Assembly: GCA_003164045.1 (NCBI GenBank)
Contig: PLRU01000073.1
Location: forward strand, 115,170 to 179,169
DNA length: 64,000 nucleotides
DNA from: Candidatus Lustribacter telmatis
GTDB taxonomy: Bacteria; Vulcanimicrobiota; Vulcanimicrobiia; Vulcanimicrobiales; Vulcanimicrobiaceae
Reading direction: 5' to 3'
The notes below the pieces were generated by a model. The model worked only from the letters and a program-made list of their open reading frames with translations, was not told the DNA's origin and did not search any database. The position numbers and the translations under genes were made by a program. This document shows positions 42,431 through 50,528 of the stretch, piece after piece (within the stretch, counting starts at the first letter, position 1; each line of letters begins with the position of its first letter).

Positions 42431-43402
42431 TCAGCCGACACGGTAAACGAAGTTCTGGACGTCGGGAACGCTCGGAATGATCTTCTCGTCCGCGAACCAC
42501 CGCGCAACGCGGAGGAGCGAAGCGGCGACATTCGCGTTCACTGCCGTGTACGTCACCGGTGCGCGGTGCGCGAGCAAGTCCGCCGTCGTCTGATCGACTT
42601 TGGCATCGTCTGCCCACAGCCGGGCCGCTGCAGCCGGATTCGCCGTCGTCCACTTGTTCTCGGCGATCAGCGCATCGTACACGATGTGCACCGCCTCGGG
42701 CTGTTGCGCGATCAGGCTGTTGCGCGCGACCACGATCGTTGCATTCTCGTCGTCGATCGCGTGCGACACCGCAATGACCCGTGCTTTGTCGCGAATCTGC
42801 GCGATGGCGAGGTACGGATCCCAGACCGACCACCCGACGACGGCACCGGTGGAGAACGCGTACGCGCCGTCCGCCGGTCCAAGGTACACGCGGTCGACTT
42901 TGTCGTAGGGGATGCCGTGTTTTGAGAGTGCGAGCGCGAGGAGATATTCGCCGCTCCCGCCGCGGTTCACCGCGACGCGCTTTCCGATGAGTTGCGGCAC
43001 GGCCGTGATGCCGCTGTCGGGCCGCACGATCACGCCTTCACCGTCCGCGCTGGGCAGCGCGTACGCGAAGATCTTGAACGGCGCGCCCGCGACCATCGCG
43101 GAGGAAGCCGACGTGGCGCTTCCTTCGGTGATGTCGAGGCTGCCCGGCGTCAGGGCTTCGACCGCCGGCGCGAAGGCCGGGAACGGACCGTCCCATTCCA
43201 CCGTGTAGCCGCGCGCCGCAAGGGCCGTTGCGATCGTGCCGCGCAGCCGGCCGATGTTAAGCGGCGTCAGGCTCTTGAGATACCCGATGCGCACGACTTT
43301 CGAATCGGCCGCGCGGACGCGGCTACCGAGCAGCGTCGCGGCCGCTAAACCGCCGGCTCCGGCGAGCAGTTGCCGGCGCGATGGCGAGGTATATGCGCTC
43401 AT
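42431..43402 (-). CDS. ABC transporter binding protein, sulfonate/nitrate family, Tat-exported
   Basis: The 323-residue protein has a clear twin-arginine signal (SRRQLLAGAGGLAAATLLG) and the binding fold (VRIGYLKSLTPLNIGRLRGT, ALTPGSLDITEGSATSA, QLIGKRVAVNRGGSGEYLL). The ATG at 43402 overlaps the aldolase stop in ATGA. It probably binds an organosulfur compound for the permease at 41007. Confidence 0.87.
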   Translation of the reverse strand: MSAYTSPSRRQLLAGAGGLAAATLLGSRVRAADSKVVRIGYLKSLTPLNIGRLRGTIATALAARGYTVEWDGPFPAFAPAVEALTPGSLDITEGSATSASSAMVAGAPFKIFAYALPSADGEGVIVRPDSGITAVPQLIGKRVAVNRGGSGEYLLALALSKHGIPYDKVDRVYLGPADGAYAFSTGAVVGWSVWDPYLAIAQIRDKARVIAVSHAIDDENATIVVARNSLIAQQPEAVHIVYDALIAENKWTTANPAAAARLWADDAKVDQTTADLLAHRAPVTYTAVNANVAASLLRVARWFADEKIIPSVPDVQNFVYRVG

Positions 43403-44109
43403 CGGAGCCGCCCCGCCGCGCGTGCTTGCTCGGTGAGACCCGAGAGCGCGAATTGCTGTTCCAAAACGCCCGGACCGAACGGCTTCGATCCACCGAGCGC
43501 TTCCGCGAGCAGTTGGAACTGCGCGCCCTCTTCGAGCAACTGCGCATATTCGATCGTCTTCACGAAGCCGCGCGTTCCCCACACGGTCGCCCCGCCGTTC
43601 GCCTCGAGCACCGCCGGCGTCGATGCGTTCTCCGCCAACCGCTCGAGGATGAAGTCGACCTGCGCTTGACGGCGATCGATGTACACCGGAATCTCGCTCG
43701 CGAGCGTCCAGCGCTGAACGGGAACATAGCGAATGGGCAACGGCCGGTGCGTTTGCGACCACGCTCCGAGATGCGTCGAGTGGATGTGCACCGCGGTTGT
43801 GATCTCGGGCCGCTGCGCGAGCAGTGCGGCGAAACCGTGCGGATCGCCGACGATCTTCGGACCGGCGACGATCGTTCCGTCGAAGGTCAGCACGACCGGC
43901 GCGATCGATTGATCGCGGGCGAACGGGCCCGGTTGCACGAGGCCCACGAGCAGATCTTCGCCCGGAATGCGCTCGACGGCTTGAATCGTGCCGTTAATCG
44001 CGAGCGTTCCGGTCTCACGGAGAACGCGAAACGCATGCTCGGCATCGGCTTTCGTTTGTTCGACGAATTGTTGAATTTTGGGACTGATGGCATGGTCGAT
44101 GAGGGTCAT
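43399..44109 (-). CDS. Class II aldolase/adducin-family protein
   Basis: The 236-residue protein contains the zinc motif HIHSTHLGAW and the family segments GPKIVGDPHGF and LLEEGAQFQLLAEALGG. The ATG at 44109 follows GGAG. In an organosulfur operon it could process a carbonyl fragment left after C-S cleavage, or act like methylthioribulose-phosphate dehydratase (MtnB, same fold), but neither is shown by the sequence. Confidence 0.8.
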   Translation of the reverse strand: MTLIDHAISPKIQQFVEQTKADAEHAFRVLRETGTLAINGTIQAVERIPGEDLLVGLVQPGPFARDQSIAPVVLTFDGTIVAGPKIVGDPHGFAALLAQRPEITTAVHIHSTHLGAWSQTHRPLPIRYVPVQRWTLASEIPVYIDRRQAQVDFILERLAENASTPAVLEANGGATVWGTRGFVKTIEYAQLLEEGAQFQLLAEALGGSKPFGPGVLEQQFALSGLTEQARAAGRLR

Positions 44110-44170
44110 TAGAACTCCTGAAAAAAGTGAATGAGTGCAAGGCGGAACATGCGCTCGCAACATCGCCGCG

Positions 44171-45370
44171 TCAACGCGCTGCTCCGGCGACGCTTGCGGC
44201 AACGCGCGGCGGCTCGACGTCAAGCGCGGCGCGGCCGAGAAACAGCGGCAAGACCTCTTCGCCGACGCGGTAGGCTTCTTCGAGATGCGGCAGACCGGCG
44301 AGGACGAGCGCGTCGGCGCCGATACGCACGAGATCGTCCAACCGCTCAGCCACTTGTTCGTAACTGCCTACGATGCCGATCGTCGGGAAGTCGCCAAGCA
44401 ACGCGATCCCGCTCCAGAGATTGGGGGCGATGATCAAGTCTTCGTACCCCGTCGGCACGCCCGGCTGATACGCCGCGAGCCGCCGGCTGCCGACCGACTC
44501 GGCCTTGCGATTGCGCAACATCTCGATCTGATCGGGCCGCACGCGTTCCCACCCAAGGCGCACTTCGCGCCAGGCTTCTTCTTCGGTCGGACGTGCGATG
44601 ACGTGGGCGCGAACCGCAAAGCGCGCCTCGCGGCCAAGCAGCGCCGTTCGCTCGCGCACGCGGTCGAACTTGCGCTCGAGATCGTGCGGATGTTCCAGCC
44701 ACGAGAGGTAGTAGTCGGCGTGCGCGCTTGCCGCATCGATCGCCGCGTCCGACGAACCGGAAAAGTAGACGTCCGGCACGGGCAGCCCAGCGAGCGCGCC
44801 ACGGAGACCGCCGTTGGTTACCTGATAGAAGTCGCCGGCGTAGTCGAACGGTGCGCCCGACCAGACGCCTTTGAGCACGTCGAGGAACTCGGCCGTCCGC
44901 GCGTATCGATCGTCGTGTCCGACAAAGTCACCCCACCAGTGCTGCTGCGGTCCGCCGCCGCCCGTGATGATATTGTAGACGACTCGTCCGTGCGAGAGCC
45001 GCTGCAGCGTTGCCGACATGCGCGCGGTTTGCACCGGATCGAGAAATCCCGGCTGGAACGCGATCATGAAGCGGAACGTCGTCGTCGCGCGCGCCATCGC
45101 CGCCGACGCGATCCACGGATCGTCCGTCTCCGGGAACGACGGCAGCAATCCGCCGTAGAAACCGGCAGCTTCCGCGGCGCGCGCGACCTCCGTCATGTAA
45201 TCGAGATACGTGTACCCGCCGGGTCCGTCGTCGCGCCGGCCGGGAGCCAGACTACCGGCGGATCGCGGCGTCCAATCGCCGCGCGTCTTCGGCGCGTTTC
45301 GCCACGACGACATATCGCCGGTCATCGGAATCCGCCAATAGACCGGAAGCCGTTCGCTGCGCAGCGCCAT
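44171..45370 (-). CDS. SsuD-like LLM flavin monooxygenase (B)
   Basis: The 399-residue protein has the luciferase-like fold with SsuD traits: LPVYWRIPMTGD, YTYLDYMTEVARAAEAAGF, RLSHGRVVYNIITGGGGP, HDDRYARTAEFLDVL and [17 protein letters not shown]. The SsuD active-site Cys region (TGRxCED) is replaced by SFPETDDPW, so the substrate or chemistry probably differs from simple alkanesulfonates. Its start overlaps the previous gene by one base. Confidence 0.88.
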   Translation of the reverse strand: MALRSERLPVYWRIPMTGDMSSWRNAPKTRGDWTPRSAGSLAPGRRDDGPGGYTYLDYMTEVARAAEAAGFYGGLLPSFPETDDPWIASAAMARATTTFRFMIAFQPGFLDPVQTARMSATLQRLSHGRVVYNIITGGGGPQQHWWGDFVGHDDRYARTAEFLDVLKGVWSGAPFDYAGDFYQVTNGGLRGALAGLPVPDVYFSGSSDAAIDAASAHADYYLSWLEHPHDLERKFDRVRERTALLGREARFAVRAHVIARPTEEEAWREVRLGWERVRPDQIEMLRNRKAESVGSRRLAAYQPGVPTGYEDLIIAPNLWSGIALLGDFPTIGIVGSYEQVAERLDDLVRIGADALVLAGLPHLEEAYRVGEEVLPLFLGRAALDVEPPRVAASVAGAAR

Positions 45371-46308
45371 CAGCCGGCCCGCTCGAGCAACGGCGCGTGG
45401 AGCAACGGCAACAAGTATTCTCCGAGCCGATACGCTTCTTCGAGCCGCGGCACGGCATCAATGACGAACGAGGTGATCCCGATTTCCGCGTAGGCGTGCA
45501 GGCGCTCTGCGATGTCGGCATACGATCCGGTCAGGGCGCCGGCGAACGGGTAGCCGGCAGCGATTAGCCGGTCGCGCTCGGTGCGCGCCTCCGTCGCGTA
45601 CTCGCGCGCGACGATCGGCACGCGCAAGCCGTAGCGAACGGCACGGCCGGCATCGTCGGCCAACCTGCGATGCCGCCCGAGCAGAACGGTCAGCGTTTGG
45701 GGTTCGAGCGCCGCGAAGACGTGTACGTCGGCGTGCCGCGCGGAAAATGCCAGCAGCCCTTCGTCATCACCGCTCGCGTACACCGCGGGGAAACGCCGTA
45801 TGCCGGCGCGCACGTTCTGCGTGCGGTGCAACGCAAAGAGCGCGCCGCCCGCGACCGAGAAAAACCGGCCGGTGAAATCGAACGGCGCTTCGCCCCAGAC
45901 GCCTTCGGCGACGACGAGCAGTTCCTGCGCGCGCAGAAAACGATCTTCATCGGCTGCGTCATCAAGTTGCAGCATCCAGCCCAGCCGGTCGTTGAAGAAG
46001 CGTTGAAATGTGAACGCCAATTTCGCGGCATACACCGCCGAGGCGAATCGGGGCTCGAACTCGGGCACGATCTTCACGTGCCGCGTCTCGCGCGCCAGCG
46101 CCGAACCCAGCACCCACGGCTCGTCGCCGTCCGGATCGTTCGGCAAGAGCAAACCGTCGAAGCCGGCCAGATCCGCCGCGCGCGCGACCTGCACCGCATA
46201 ATCGGCGTACGTGAAGCGGCCGGGCCGTTCGTCGCGCACCGACTGATGAAAGCGCACCTGACGCCGCGTTTCGCGTGCCGGCAGCGCCCACAGCGTCTCG
46301 ACGCTCAT
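45370..46308 (-). CDS. SsuD-like LLM flavin monooxygenase (C), shortened
   Basis: The 312-residue protein keeps the SsuD-type start (VETLWALPARETRRQ), FTYADYAVQVARAADLAGF and end (PRLEEAYRLGEYLLPLL) but is about 70 residues shorter than SsuD and lacks the usual insertion and active-site Cys. The flavin pocket motif is diverged (FNDRLGWMLQLD). It could be a partner subunit of the adjacent monooxygenase at 44171. The ATG overlaps the desulfinase stop in ATGA. Confidence 0.82.
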   Translation of the reverse strand: MSVETLWALPARETRRQVRFHQSVRDERPGRFTYADYAVQVARAADLAGFDGLLLPNDPDGDEPWVLGSALARETRHVKIVPEFEPRFASAVYAAKLAFTFQRFFNDRLGWMLQLDDAADEDRFLRAQELLVVAEGVWGEAPFDFTGRFFSVAGGALFALHRTQNVRAGIRRFPAVYASGDDEGLLAFSARHADVHVFAALEPQTLTVLLGRHRRLADDAGRAVRYGLRVPIVAREYATEARTERDRLIAAGYPFAGALTGSYADIAERLHAYAEIGITSFVIDAVPRLEEAYRLGEYLLPLLHAPLLERAG

Positions 46309-47354
46309 ACGGCCGCCACTCTGGATTGAGCCAAGGTTTCGCGCGCCGCGCGCAACGGCTCGTGGCTCGCCCACGCGCGCACGTCGACGGGCCGCTCGAG
46401 AAAACCATGGGCGTAGAGAAAGTCCGCTTGCCGCGCCAATAAGTCGAGCCGGTCGTCAGACAAACTCGGATGGAGCGATTTGTGAAAATCGTTCCGGTAC
46501 GCGGCGACGACGCCTTCGGGTCCCGAACGCGTCTCGCGCTGCAACACCGCACGCACCTCATCGAGGTTATCCGCGGCCCAGTCGGCCGCGCGCAGCGACT
46601 GCGCGAGAAACTTCACCACGAGCTCCGGATATTCGGCGAGAATGCGCTCGTGCACCGTGATCGGCCGCGGCGTGCCGTTGTTGACGCGGTAGCGACGGTC
46701 GGGATACGTGTCCAAGTCGATCCCGACGACGACGCCCGCGCGCAGTGCGTCTTCAGCGGCCGCCGCGCCCTTCACGTAGACCGCGTCGACTTCACCCCGA
46801 GCAAGATAGTCGATGCCGTGCCACCACGAACGCCCATCGGGCGAGGCGTAATCGCTCCGCACGGCTTCGCCCGTCTCCGCCGGAACCTCGACGAAGCGCA
46901 CATCATGGTATGTCAAACCAACGCGCGCGAGCGTCTCAACGATGCCGTGCAGCGACATCGCGCGCGGAAAACTCAGTCCGCGCGTGGCGCCCCACACCGG
47001 CATCGCGACGCGCTTGCCCTTGAGATGCTCGGGCCGGGTGATTCCCGAATCCGGACGCACCAGAATCGCTTGCAACTCATCGATCCACGTGAGACCGATC
47101 AAGCGCGTCGGTGCACCTTCGGCATAGGCGGCAAGCGCCGGGACGTTTCCGCCCTCGCGGAAGAGTCCGATCAGTTGGTGATCGTAGTGATGCCGGATCA
47201 GTTCGCGCGGACCGTCCTGCAAGATCCCGACCTGCAGTCCGCCCGAGCCGAGTTCTTCCGTCAGCCAACCCAGCGAGTAGGCGAGACCGCTCGCCGTCGG
47301 CACGGGGCAACGCGTGTACCACACGTGGGTCAGCGTCTCGTCCGGTGCGCTCAT
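46305..47354 (-). CDS. DszB-like sulfinate desulfinase (copy 2)
   Basis: The 349-residue protein matches DszB at the catalytic positions: Cys16 in YTRCPVPTA, His56 in RHHYDHQ and Arg66 in FREGGNVPAL, again with His and Arg 10 residues apart. It has no signal peptide. It lies between SsuD-like monooxygenases, the same partnership as DszA/DszC with DszB in the 4S desulfurisation pathway, so sulfone or sulfonate to sulfinate to sulfite is a plausible route. It overlaps both neighbours. Confidence 0.82.
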   Translation of the reverse strand: MSAPDETLTHVWYTRCPVPTASGLAYSLGWLTEELGSGGLQVGILQDGPRELIRHHYDHQLIGLFREGGNVPALAAYAEGAPTRLIGLTWIDELQAILVRPDSGITRPEHLKGKRVAMPVWGATRGLSFPRAMSLHGIVETLARVGLTYHDVRFVEVPAETGEAVRSDYASPDGRSWWHGIDYLARGEVDAVYVKGAAAAEDALRAGVVVGIDLDTYPDRRYRVNNGTPRPITVHERILAEYPELVVKFLAQSLRAADWAADNLDEVRAVLQRETRSGPEGVVAAYRNDFHKSLHPSLSDDRLDLLARQADFLYAHGFLERPVDVRAWASHEPLRAARETLAQSRVAAV

Positions 47355-48475
47355 CGTGCGGCAAACCCCGTCGCGTGCATGAGTTCCCGTTGACGCGGGT
47401 CCTCCGGACGCTCGATCTTCGTGCGTAGCGGCAAGAGGGGAAAGAGCAGATCCGCCACGCGATACGCTTCTTCAAGCAGCGGTTGACCCGAGAGGATGAA
47501 CGTATCGAAGCCGGCGTCTTGGTATTCGCGCAAGCGAGCTGCGACCGTCTCGGGATCGCCGACGAGCGCCGTTCCCGGACCCGTGCGAATCAGTCCGAAA
47601 CCCGCCCACAAGTCAGGCGCGATCTCCCAGTCCTGCGCGCGCCGCGAGGAGCCGCTGCCGATCAACGCGTTCATCCGCTTCTGACCGTGCGAATCGGAGC
47701 CCAGGGCGTTCGCGCGGTTGAACGCGACCGCATCGGGGTCCATGTGGTCCATCAGCCACTGTGCAGCGGCCCACGCCTCGGCTTTCGTCTCGCGCACGAT
47801 GACGTTCAAGCGGATGCCGAATTTTACGTTCCGCCCGCGCGCCGCCGCGAGGGCGCGCACCTTGGCGATCTTTTCAGCCGCGATATCGACCGGTTCACCC
47901 CAGGTAAGATACGTGTCGGCGTGCTTGGCCGCAACGGCCAGCGCCGCCGGCGACGATCCGGCGTAGAAGAGCGGCGGGTATTTTTGGGTGGGCTCGAGCG
48001 AGAGTTCCGCACCGCGCAATGAGAAGAATTCGCCCTTGAAATCGACGCGTTCGGCCGCGATGAGCCGGCGGTAGAGCGTCCAGTATTCGTCGGTCATCCG
48101 GTAGCGGTCGTCGTGCTCTTCGTAGATGCCGTACGGCGGCATCTGGTGCGATTCGCCGGTAATGATGTTCAGGATCAGCCGGCCATCGGAAAACTGATCG
48201 AACGTCGCGGCCTTCTGCGCGAGCATCAACGGCGCGACGATTCCGGGATGAACGGCGATGATGAACTTCATCTGCTTGGTCAGCGGAATCAGCGCGGCGC
48301 CCATAACCCACGCATCATGCGCGCCGCCGCCGGTCGCGAGCAGCGCGCCGGTGAAGCCGAGGTAGTCGACCGCGGTCGCGAGCTGGCGGATGTAGCCGAA
48401 ATCGATTTTTCGCGCGCCCGCTGCGCTCCAAGGGTAGTAACCATCGCGTGGGACCAGGTACCAATAGACGTCCAT
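47351..48475 (-). CDS. SsuD-like LLM flavin monooxygenase (A)
   Basis: The 374-residue protein is close to SsuD along its length ([60 protein letters not shown]). The TGRxCEDAW motif reads TGGGAHDAW, so the reactive-site Cys is an alanine. It is the first gene behind leader 7 and should use FMNH2 and oxygen on a sulfonate or sulfone. The flavin reductase partner is not evident. Confidence 0.9.
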   Translation of the reverse strand: MDVYWYLVPRDGYYPWSAAGARKIDFGYIRQLATAVDYLGFTGALLATGGGAHDAWVMGAALIPLTKQMKFIIAVHPGIVAPLMLAQKAATFDQFSDGRLILNIITGESHQMPPYGIYEEHDDRYRMTDEYWTLYRRLIAAERVDFKGEFFSLRGAELSLEPTQKYPPLFYAGSSPAALAVAAKHADTYLTWGEPVDIAAEKIAKVRALAAARGRNVKFGIRLNVIVRETKAEAWAAAQWLMDHMDPDAVAFNRANALGSDSHGQKRMNALIGSGSSRRAQDWEIAPDLWAGFGLIRTGPGTALVGDPETVAARLREYQDAGFDTFILSGQPLLEEAYRVADLLFPLLPLRTKIERPEDPRQRELMHATGFAAR

Positions 48476-48504
48476 ACCGCACTTACATCGGAGACGAGGG
48501 AAAA

Positions 48505-48535
48505 TGAAAAAACCCCGGGCCTGCGGCTCGGGGTT
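48505..48535 (-). terminator. Attenuator terminator of leader 7
   Basis: Minus strand: AACCCCGAGCC and GGCCCGGGGTT form an 11-bp stem with one mismatch and a 3-nt loop, then six Ts. It lies 48 nt after the leader stop. A second hairpin GTCGC/GCGAC (48540-48553) precedes it directly. Confidence 0.9.
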
Positions 48536-48583
48536 CGTGGTCGCTCTCGCGACTAGACCAACGTAGTGGCTAGCGCGAAGATG

Positions 48584-48655
48584 TTACGACATAACGAAAC
48601 TCGGCCGACATTCCGACGGACACAGACAACACGGACACGAGAACGATTGCGTCAT
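48584..48655 (-). CDS. Polycysteine leader peptide 7 (23 aa)
   Basis: This 23-codon ORF has Cys at codons 7, 9, 10, 12 and 16 (SCPCCLCPSEC), ending TAA at 48584-48586. The ATG is 7 nt after the -10 box. It heads the longest operon of the window, 48475 down to about 35667. Confidence 0.9.
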   Translation of the reverse strand: MTQSFSCPCCLCPSECRPSFVMS

Positions 48656-48662
48656 TGCGGCG

Positions 48663-48692
48663 ATAGTAGCATGGCCAGCATGCACTTGTCTA
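48663..48692 (-). promoter_or_regulatory. Promoter of leader 7
   Basis: Minus strand: -35 TAGACA (48687-48692), 18-nt spacer, -10 TACTAT (48663-48668), 7 nt to the leader ATG. The -35 overlaps the last codon of the upstream gene (stop at 48690). Confidence 0.75.
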
Positions 48693-49037
48693 GCGGCTTC
48701 TAAGTAGCCGCCGGACGGCGATGAGGATGTAGGCGTAGACGAGTAGCGCGAAACCATCGACGGCCGCCGTCGCCACCGTCGCGAGATGCGGATTCGGATT
48801 TTGGAATGGCGAGAACGGCGCGGTGGAAATCGCTGAGCCGACCGCCAGTGCAAGCACCGTCGAGTTCAGCCGGCGCAGCAGCGCTGCGCCGGCGTCCGGC
48901 GTCATCGTTCCGGCCCGGATTTGCCGCGCGACGGCCGCCCGCATGAGCAAGAGCCACGCCGCGTAAAGCGCCGTGCCCGCAAGGAGCGCGACGATCACGT
49001 AAACCCCGAGCCTGTCGACCACGTTCGGATCAGGCAT
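48690..49037 (-). CDS. Hypothetical membrane protein (115 aa)
   Basis: The protein has three hydrophobic stretches (YVIVALLAGTALYAAWLLL, VLALAVGSAISTAP and FALLVYAYILIAV) and no recognised family. It overlaps the hydrolase gene at 49030 by 8 bases, so it is translationally coupled and ends the operon begun by the SIS gene. Its 3' end contains the leader 7 promoter -35. Confidence 0.65.
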   Translation of the reverse strand: MPDPNVVDRLGVYVIVALLAGTALYAAWLLLMRAAVARQIRAGTMTPDAGAALLRRLNSTVLALAVGSAISTAPFSPFQNPNPHLATVATAAVDGFALLVYAYILIAVRRLLRSR

Positions 49038-49875
49038 CGAGCGCCAGCAAATCCTTCCCCAGCGTGAGCGTGCCGGAATAATGCAGGCGAACGGGATCGC
49101 TCCAATCGGCGTCGGTAAGCGTCGGATCGTACGACGGCACGAAATGCGAGAGCACCAAATGCTTCACGTCCGCCAGCGCCGCAATGCGGCCGACATCGAC
49201 CGCTTCGGTATGGCCGGCAACGATGTGTTCGCGCAGGCGCGTCGCGTTGGGGACGAGCTTCAGGAGCCGGTCGAGCGCCGATTCCAGGACCACTTCGTGG
49301 ATCAGCATGTCGGCGCCGCGCGCGAAATCCGCCAGCGCTTCGCTGTACGCCGTATCACCGGAGAACACGACGACGCGGTCGCGTGAGGTGAATTTGAACG
49401 CATAGGCCGGCACGACGGGCGGGTGCGGAACGAGCAGCGCTTCAACGCGTACGCGCTCGTCTTGGTAAACCAGTCCAGGAGCCGCGATTTCGTGCGCCGC
49501 GAACAGCGTGCGCGGATCGGGCCGGCCTTCATCGGGAATGCGAATCGCGATGTCGTAGGCGTGGTAACGCAGCGCCAGTTCGACCAAATCGGTCACGAGC
49601 GGCGGTCCGTAGGCGTCGACCGGCGTGCGCAACCCGCTCGCCCAGGCGAGCACGAGCAGGTTGCCGAGATCGGCGTTGTGATCGCTGTGATGATGCGTGA
49701 TGAAGATCGCGCGCAGCGTCGCTACCCCGATCTTCGCATCGACGAGTTGCCGGCCCACGCCGTAGCCGCAGTCGACCAGATAGGGAACGTCGTCCACGAT
49801 CACCGCGGCCGCCGGTGACGAACGGCCGGGCCGCAATGCCGGTCCGCCGGCGGTACCGAGGAGGACGACGCGCAC
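49030..49875 (-). CDS. MBL-fold hydrolase, RNase Z/AtsA-like
   Basis: The 281-residue protein has the metal motif HHHSDH at 61-66, an early LGTAGGPALRPGRSS and the distal FSGDTAYSE and LSHF segments that mark the RNase Z/arylsulfatase (AtsA) branch. It has no tRNA-binding exosite arm, so tRNA maturation is less likely than small-molecule hydrolysis; an arylsulfatase role would fit the location next to the sulfur island. GTG start. Confidence 0.8.
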   Translation of the reverse strand: MRVVLLGTAGGPALRPGRSSPAAAVIVDDVPYLVDCGYGVGRQLVDAKIGVATLRAIFITHHHSDHNADLGNLLVLAWASGLRTPVDAYGPPLVTDLVELALRYHAYDIAIRIPDEGRPDPRTLFAAHEIAAPGLVYQDERVRVEALLVPHPPVVPAYAFKFTSRDRVVVFSGDTAYSEALADFARGADMLIHEVVLESALDRLLKLVPNATRLREHIVAGHTEAVDVGRIAALADVKHLVLSHFVPSYDPTLTDADWSDPVRLHYSGTLTLGKDLLALDA

Positions 49876-49879
49876 GCTG

Positions 49880-50500
49880 CTAGGCGCCGCGCAGCGCGGC
49901 GCGATTGTTCGCGAGCACGGCGGCGTAACGCGCGAGCCGCACGCCTTGATAGCGCGCCGCAGCGAGCACCTCGGGCGGAAGCTCGCCGCCGCGCGGATCG
50001 GTGTAGCTGGTACCGTACGGGTTGCCGCCCGCTTTGCCGATCGACGGATCGGTGTAGCTCGGCGGCACGATGATCGCGCCCCAATGATACATCATGTTGT
50101 AGATCGTCATCAGCGTCGTTTCTTGGCCGCCGTGCGCGTATGACGCACCGACGAACGCGGTCGCAGCTTTGTCGGCAAGGAGGCCCTTCATCCAGAGCGG
50201 TCCGCTGGTGTCGAGAAACTGCTTGAGCTGCGCCGACATCGCGCCGAAACGCGTCGGCGTCCCGAATGCGAAGCCGTCGGCCCATTCGAGATCGGCCAGC
50301 GTCGCTTCGGCCACATGCTGGGTCGCGACGCGATGCTGCTCCCAGCCCTTGTTCGACGCGATCGCCTCGTCGGGCGCGAGTTCGCGCACTTTGCGCAGGC
50401 GCACGTCGGCGCCGATCGACCGCGCTCCCGCTTCAATCGCTTGCGCGATCGTATACGCGTTGCCGGTCGAACTGTAGTAGATTACCGCGATGTTTGCCAT
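49880..50500 (-). CDS. wrbA: NAD(P)H:quinone oxidoreductase, WrbA family
   Basis: The 206-residue flavodoxin-fold protein has the FMN loop YYSSTGNAYTIA at its start, GTPTRFGAMSAQLKQFLD and GASYAHGGQETTL, all typical of type IV WrbA quinone reductases, which carry out two-electron reduction of quinones in the cytoplasm. It lies 4 bp before the MBL hydrolase and 28 bp after the SIS gene. Confidence 0.92.
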   Translation of the reverse strand: MANIAVIYYSSTGNAYTIAQAIEAGARSIGADVRLRKVRELAPDEAIASNKGWEQHRVATQHVAEATLADLEWADGFAFGTPTRFGAMSAQLKQFLDTSGPLWMKGLLADKAATAFVGASYAHGGQETTLMTIYNMMYHWGAIIVPPSYTDPSIGKAGGNPYGTSYTDPRGGELPPEVLAAARYQGVRLARYAAVLANNRAALRGA

Positions 50501-50528
50501 TGTGTCATTCTTGCGCACATTGCGCAGG

